Part shown: one piece after another, positions 60,832 through 64,000 of the stretch
Layout of the letters: each line of letters starts with the position of its first letter
How positions within the stretch are numbered: position 1 is the first letter of the stretch
From: Paenibacillus paridis
GTDB lineage: Bacteria > Bacillota > Bacilli > Paenibacillales > Paenibacillaceae
DNA length: 64,000 nucleotides
NCBI RefSeq assembly: GCF_006345825.1
Contig: NZ_VCIX01000074.1
Span: forward strand, 37,869-101,868
Direction: 5' to 3'
Program-made: the position numbers and the translations under genes
The notes under the pieces: generated by a model
The model's database searches: none
The model's input: the letters and a program-made list of their open reading frames with translations, nothing else
Told to the model about the DNA's origin: nothing

Positions 60832-63111
60832 TTAAGCTGCAGGCACAAGTGCAGGCGGCGTCTGCGGCCCTTCAACAAGAGCCGGCGTTGTCGATGGAGC
60901 TTCACGGTGGTGCGTGTGCTGCTCGAAAGAATAAGCAAGCTTGATTAAGGTTTGCTCATCGAATGGTCTGCCTAGCAGCTCAATGTTTTGAGGTAGCTTT
61001 GGCTGCGCGCCGTTATCGACAAAGCCTGCCGGTACCGAAATAGCTGGGAATCCAGAGAACGGGCTAAGTCGGTTGGCACTGCCTGCGTTCGTTGTTGACA
61101 AGCTCGTAGGCGGGTTTGCCGTTGACGGATAAAGAAGGGCATCCAAATCATTGTCCGTCATCGTTTTAAGCAGCGAAGTCTGAGTGATTTTAGGACGATT
61201 CACAATAATGTCCATATAATCCGTATTCGTACTCAAATCACCAATCGCATTTCTCGTCTTGTAAGAAGACAATTGGCTGCCGAGCAGGTCGGTTTCCGAT
61301 GCGATAATGTCACCTAGCGAACGATAAGGCACGAGTGTACCAGGTACATTATTGATATATTTTTCAAAATATTCATTAAGCTGCGATTTGAATTCAAAGC
61401 CGCTTAAGCTGCTGTAGCCTAAAATTTTAGTTAAATTAGGAACCTCAACATGAACAATCGTTGCGCCCGCCGCTTCCATATCGGCGATCGCTTGCTCCGT
61501 CAAACCTTTAACCTTCGCATTCGTGCCTAGCAGCGCGTCTATAACTCCGATGCGCGCTCCCTTTAGACCATCAGCATCCAAAAATGCCGTATATGTGCTA
61601 GGCGTACGGCCAACACTATACAATGTTGCAGCATCCTCCGGATCGTAGCCTTTCATCACATCCATCGAAATTGCGATATCGGTTACCGTTCTGGCGATCG
61701 GTCCGCCAACATCCTGTGAAAGTGCCAGCGGGATGATGCCTTCCCGGCTGGTTAAGCCAATCGTTGGACGAAGTCCAACCAGATTGTTATAGGAGGATGG
61801 AACGCGGATGGAACCGCCCGTGTCCGTGCCTAGGCCGATTACGCCAAAGTTTGCCGCAAGCGCTGCGCCTGTACCGCCGGACGAGCCGCCTGGATTTTTA
61901 GTCAGATCATAAGGATTCAGCGTTTGTCCGCCAAGCGAGCTGATTGTAGAAAGACCAAATGCGAATTCATGCAGATTGGATTTTGCCAGTATAATCGCGC
62001 CAGCATCCTTCAATTTTTGCACCATAAACGCGTCGCTCGTCGTAAAGTTATCCTTCAAACACGTACAGCCTGCCGTCGTCGCCATACCAATGGTGTTGTA
62101 ATTATCCTTCACGATAATCGGAACGCCGTGCAGCAGGCTTCGGGGGCCTTTCGTTTTGCGCTCTTGATCGAGTTCTGCTGCGATTGTTAACGCCTCTGGG
62201 TTGACAGAAATAATAGATTTCAGCGTCGGACCTGCCGAATCATACGCAGCGATCCGATCCAAATACAGGTTCACCAGGTCTACAGCGCTTAGCGTTCCGG
62301 CTTCCATCGCATTTTGAATATCCATAACACTGGCCTCCATCACCTCAAAGGGTTTGCCGGCATCAAAAACGATAAGCTTGCCCAGCGCAGCCAAATCTGA
62401 GATTTCAATGATACCATTCCCGTCAAAATCGGCAGCGACAGCCTTTGCCCAATCCGCGCTGCTTGAATCGATTCCGAAATATCCGATCAATAAGGCCAAA
62501 TCACCAATATCAACGACGTTGTTGCCGTTCAGATCTCCCTTGACTCCCGTTTCGTCTGCCGTAACCGCAACGCCATGCGTGGATGCTTGTGTCGTCGAAG
62601 TCGTACCCTCGTCACCCAAGCCAAGCTCAGCCGATACCGTTATGTTATTTACACCGGCTCTCGCCTTTGCAATGAAGGAAAGGTGCAATACTTGTTCCCC
62701 ATCCGCAAGCGCACTGCCCGTAACCGCAGTAACAATCGTCACTTGGCTAATGCCTTTATTTTCGCTGAGGATTTGCGTCTTGTCCGTCGCCGGACTGGAA
62801 GATACATATTCAAACAAGGCCGAATTGTACTCTATCGTGTATTTGCCAGCCTTCACGTCACTGGCGGAAGAAGATAATGAAACGTTAACCTGGAACTGCT
62901 CGCCGACTTTTGCCAGTACAGGGCCACTAATGCCAAGAACGGGTGATCCCGCTGCGAGAGTAATAATATTTTCTGTTTCTTGTTCATTTACAGCAACCGG
63001 CTCATCTTGCTGCGCATATGTACGGGTTGGAGCGGCTATGAAAACAAGACTCGTAAATAGGGTGGTCGTCACAACAGCAGCACAAAACTTCTTCATTAAT
63101 GAGTTTTTCAT
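60832..63111 (-). CDS. Secreted amidase with N-terminal cohesin-like and dockerin domains
   Basis: About 759 residues. After a signal peptide (1-34, APTRTYAQ), a cohesin-like domain spans about 55-185 (GEQFQVNVSLSSSASDVKAGKYTIEYNSALFEY). A type-I dockerin with two Ca-binding repeats follows at about 192-250 (GDLNGNNVVDIGDLALL, DFDGNGIIEISDLAAL), then an amidase-signature domain to about 735. The catalytic Lys is in VPIIVKDNYNT, the cis-Ser in NPGGSSGGTGAALAA, the nucleophile Ser in GTDTGGSIRVPS. The substrate is an unknown amide. AGGAGG precedes adjacent ATGs at 63114 and 63111; the latter has better spacing. It is the first gene of an operon with the cohesin-SLH protein. Confidence 0.9.
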   Translation of the reverse strand: MKNSLMKKFCAAVVTTTLFTSLVFIAAPTRTYAQQDEPVAVNEQETENIITLAAGSPVLGISGPVLAKVGEQFQVNVSLSSSASDVKAGKYTIEYNSALFEYVSSSPATDKTQILSENKGISQVTIVTAVTGSALADGEQVLHLSFIAKARAGVNNITVSAELGLGDEGTTSTTQASTHGVAVTADETGVKGDLNGNNVVDIGDLALLIGYFGIDSSSADWAKAVAADFDGNGIIEISDLAALGKLIVFDAGKPFEVMEASVMDIQNAMEAGTLSAVDLVNLYLDRIAAYDSAGPTLKSIISVNPEALTIAAELDQERKTKGPRSLLHGVPIIVKDNYNTIGMATTAGCTCLKDNFTTSDAFMVQKLKDAGAIILAKSNLHEFAFGLSTISSLGGQTLNPYDLTKNPGGSSGGTGAALAANFGVIGLGTDTGGSIRVPSSYNNLVGLRPTIGLTSREGIIPLALSQDVGGPIARTVTDIAISMDVMKGYDPEDAATLYSVGRTPSTYTAFLDADGLKGARIGVIDALLGTNAKVKGLTEQAIADMEAAGATIVHVEVPNLTKILGYSSLSGFEFKSQLNEYFEKYINNVPGTLVPYRSLGDIIASETDLLGSQLSSYKTRNAIGDLSTNTDYMDIIVNRPKITQTSLLKTMTDNDLDALLYPSTANPPTSLSTTNAGSANRLSPFSGFPAISVPAGFVDNGAQPKLPQNIELLGRPFDEQTLIKLAYSFEQHTHHREAPSTTPALVEGPQTPPALVPAA

Positions 63112-63397
63112 CATATCCTCCTCAATCGCCTACGAAATGTAAATAAAACTAACATTTGTTCCACTCAAACAACTACAAGACTACTAATTTGATCTGAAAA
63201 AAGGTTTTCCATCTCCTATCTCTATATCTTATGTTATATTAACTAACATATAATCATTTAGTATATTTACTGCTGACCCCTTTATCAAATCGATTTTAGC
63301 CAGAAAAATCGCTTTCATAGTTCAAAATCTAGCAAATCCTCTATCATTCTCTCCCTATCTCTCTATTACATAGAAAACGCTTATAACCTGACATGCC

Positions 63398-63428
63398 AAA
63401 AAGGCTTCCCGAAAGTTCGGGAAGCCTT
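63398..63428 (-). terminator. Terminator of the partial gene at the window end
   Basis: AAGGCTTCCCGAA/TTCGGGAAGCCTT, a 13-bp stem with a two-base loop, followed on the minus strand by a T run into TTGGC. Confidence 0.75.
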
Positions 63429-63493
63429 CCTTATTTATATAATAAAAGCGCAGTTAGTTCAGTTGAATTAACCATTTGCGTTTTGATCACTAT

Positions 63494-63614
63494 GCGAGAA
63501 GATCATGCTTTAAGGACTCTGTTGTAGCCAGATTCTTTGATTAACTTAAACATGTAAAGGCAAGAATCTGACTCCAAAGGCGAGCACTGCGTTGCTCTAG
63601 AACGATCTTCTCGC
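63494..63614. repeat. Nested inverted-repeat element, possible structured RNA or mobile-element remnant
   Basis: Outer arms GCGAGAAGATC (63494-63504) and GATCTTCTCGC (63604-63614) enclose inner arms CAGATTCTT (63529-63537) and AAGAATCTG (63562-63570). The minus strand also has an open stretch ending ...FKLIKESGYNRVLKA that could be a transposase scrap, but this is uncertain. Confidence 0.45.
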
Positions 63615-63697
63615 TTCGCAAAACTTCATTCCTTTCGTTCAACTTCTCTATTTCTCCAAAACCCCGCTAGCTGCCCATTCGAGGAAACCTTGCTTTA

Positions 63698-63780
63698 TTA
63701 GATCTATTTTTTAGACCTATTTCATCAATTTCAGCTATTTGCACCAGATTAGATCTATAAATTAGATCTATTTCTCCAAA
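63698..63780. repeat. 83-bp repeat, copy 1
   Basis: It begins TTAGATCTATTTTTTAGACC and ends ...AGATCTATTTCTCCAAA. Copy 2 starts 123 bp later with about one internal mismatch. A partial third copy (CTATTTCTCCAAAACC) lies near 63647-63663. Each copy contains several AGATCT or near-AGATCT palindromes. Confidence 0.85.
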
Positions 63781-63820
63781 ACCGAGCCAGATTCTGCCTA
63801 ATTGGATCCTCCGGGCTAAT

Positions 63821-63903
63821 TTAGATCTATTTTTTAGACCTATTTCATCAATTTTAGCTATTTGCACCAGATTAGATCTATAAATTAGATCTATTTCTCC
63901 AAC
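63821..63903. repeat. 83-bp repeat, copy 2
   Basis: Nearly identical to the copy at 63698-63780. Its right end overlaps the last codons and stop of the partial gene at 63878. Confidence 0.85.
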
Positions 63904-64000
63904 ACTCGGTCAAGTCCAAATTTGTGTGTAAAATCTCATCTAGCTTATCGGAATGGATATCAACGGTTGTTTCGCCATTCATGGTAGGCAGCCATGTCCA
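63878..64000 (-). CDS. C-terminus of an unrecognised gene (truncated by window edge)
   Basis: The last 40 codons of a minus-strand reading frame are visible, open to the window end: WTWLPTMNGETTVDIHS, then KLDEILHTNLDLTECWRNRSNL and TAG. The composition looks like real protein up to about DLTE; the final CWRNRSNL is encoded by the dispersed 83-bp repeat. The family was not recognised. A terminator lies 450 bases downstream beyond the repeats. Confidence 0.5.
   Translation of the reverse strand, partial: WTWLPTMNGETTVDIHSDKLDEILHTNLDLTECWRNRSNL

Larger units (their letters stand above)
63112..63877. other. Long intergenic region with repeats
   Basis: This 766-bp stretch holds the amidase gene's upstream AT-rich region, a terminator (63398-63428), a nested palindromic element (63494-63614) and two copies of an 83-bp repeat (63698 and 63821). 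No credible gene lies within it; a reading frame across the repeats (63667-63867) is translated repeat sequence. Confidence 0.6.

Noticed and set aside
62354..63142. A 262-codon plus-strand frame opposite the amidase gene
   Set aside because: No ribosome site, and composition is the mirror of the amidase codons. The amidase, with signal peptide, dockerin and catalytic motifs, is clearly the real gene.
63667..63867. A 66-codon minus-strand reading frame across the repeats
   Set aside because: It is just the two repeat copies read in one frame (IDEIGLKNRS occurs twice), with no ribosome site and no promoter.
1..64000. tRNA, rRNA, prophage or intact insertion sequence
   Set aside because: No cloverleaf-like segments, rRNA-like sequence, integrase, phage structural genes or full transposase were found on either strand by reading; dedicated searches could not be run.

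Overview
The window looks like a chromosomal segment of a spore-forming Firmicute, most probably Paenibacillus or a close relative. The evidence is a GerA/B/C spore-germination operon, an S-layer-homology (SLH) surface protein, strong AGGAGG-type ribosome sites, sigma-A promoters, CcpA (cre), Fur and Zur boxes, and several CUT1 sugar ABC transporters, one of them paired with YesM/YesN-type two-component regulators. No rRNA, tRNA, CRISPR array, prophage or intact insertion sequence is visible. All starts below were re-chosen from ribosome binding sites.

Layout. 1-7.9 kb: a truncated OmpR-type regulator, an LmrA/LmrB-like TetR-MFS operon, an azoreductase, a NarL-type two-component system whose kinase has a Cys-rich GAF domain, a HAD phosphatase, an AhpD-like protein and a divergent Rrf2 regulator. 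8-14.6 kb: a PRPP synthetase paralog, the germination-receptor operon, a DUF3891/chorismate mutase pair and an unknown gene. 14.9-22.3 kb: a luciferase-like monooxygenase, then a sugar ABC transporter controlled by an adjacent kinase and regulator. The same paired 16-bp operator, with the same 23-bp phasing and the same distance to the -10, precedes both the transporter and the kinase gene. 22.8-31.2 kb: a giant DUF11-repeat protein of about 2,790 residues, interrupted by one frameshift. 31.3-45.1 kb: a carbohydrate-catabolism island with three Gfo/Idh/MocA dehydrogenases, two TIM-barrel isomerases, a PhyH dioxygenase, an aldo/keto reductase, two AraC regulators, and a LacI-controlled ABC operon with three matching palindromic operators.

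45.6-51 kb: metal homeostasis. It holds a Zur-boxed zinc-independent S14, a Fur-boxed siderophore-binding lipoprotein, a Btr-like AraC activator carrying its own binding-protein domain, and a Fur-boxed YwjA-like ABC exporter. 51-58.9 kb: a fourth Gfo/Idh enzyme, small unknown proteins, a SasA-type alarmone synthetase, two divergent MarR regulators, an MFS pump sharing their operator core, an Old Yellow Enzyme and an atypical SDR. 59-63.1 kb: a two-gene surface module, in which a secreted cohesin-dockerin-amidase lies upstream of a secreted cohesin-SLH protein; this resembles a miniature cellulosome-style attachment system. 63.1-64 kb: intergenic repeats, a structured palindromic element and the C-terminus of an unrecognised gene that appears to end inside a repeat copy.

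Most promising for follow-up: the cohesin/dockerin/SLH amidase module, the alternating DUF11 giant protein with its odd start and frameshift, the duplicated response-regulator operator with an attenuator or small-RNA-like leader, and the LacI operator set.
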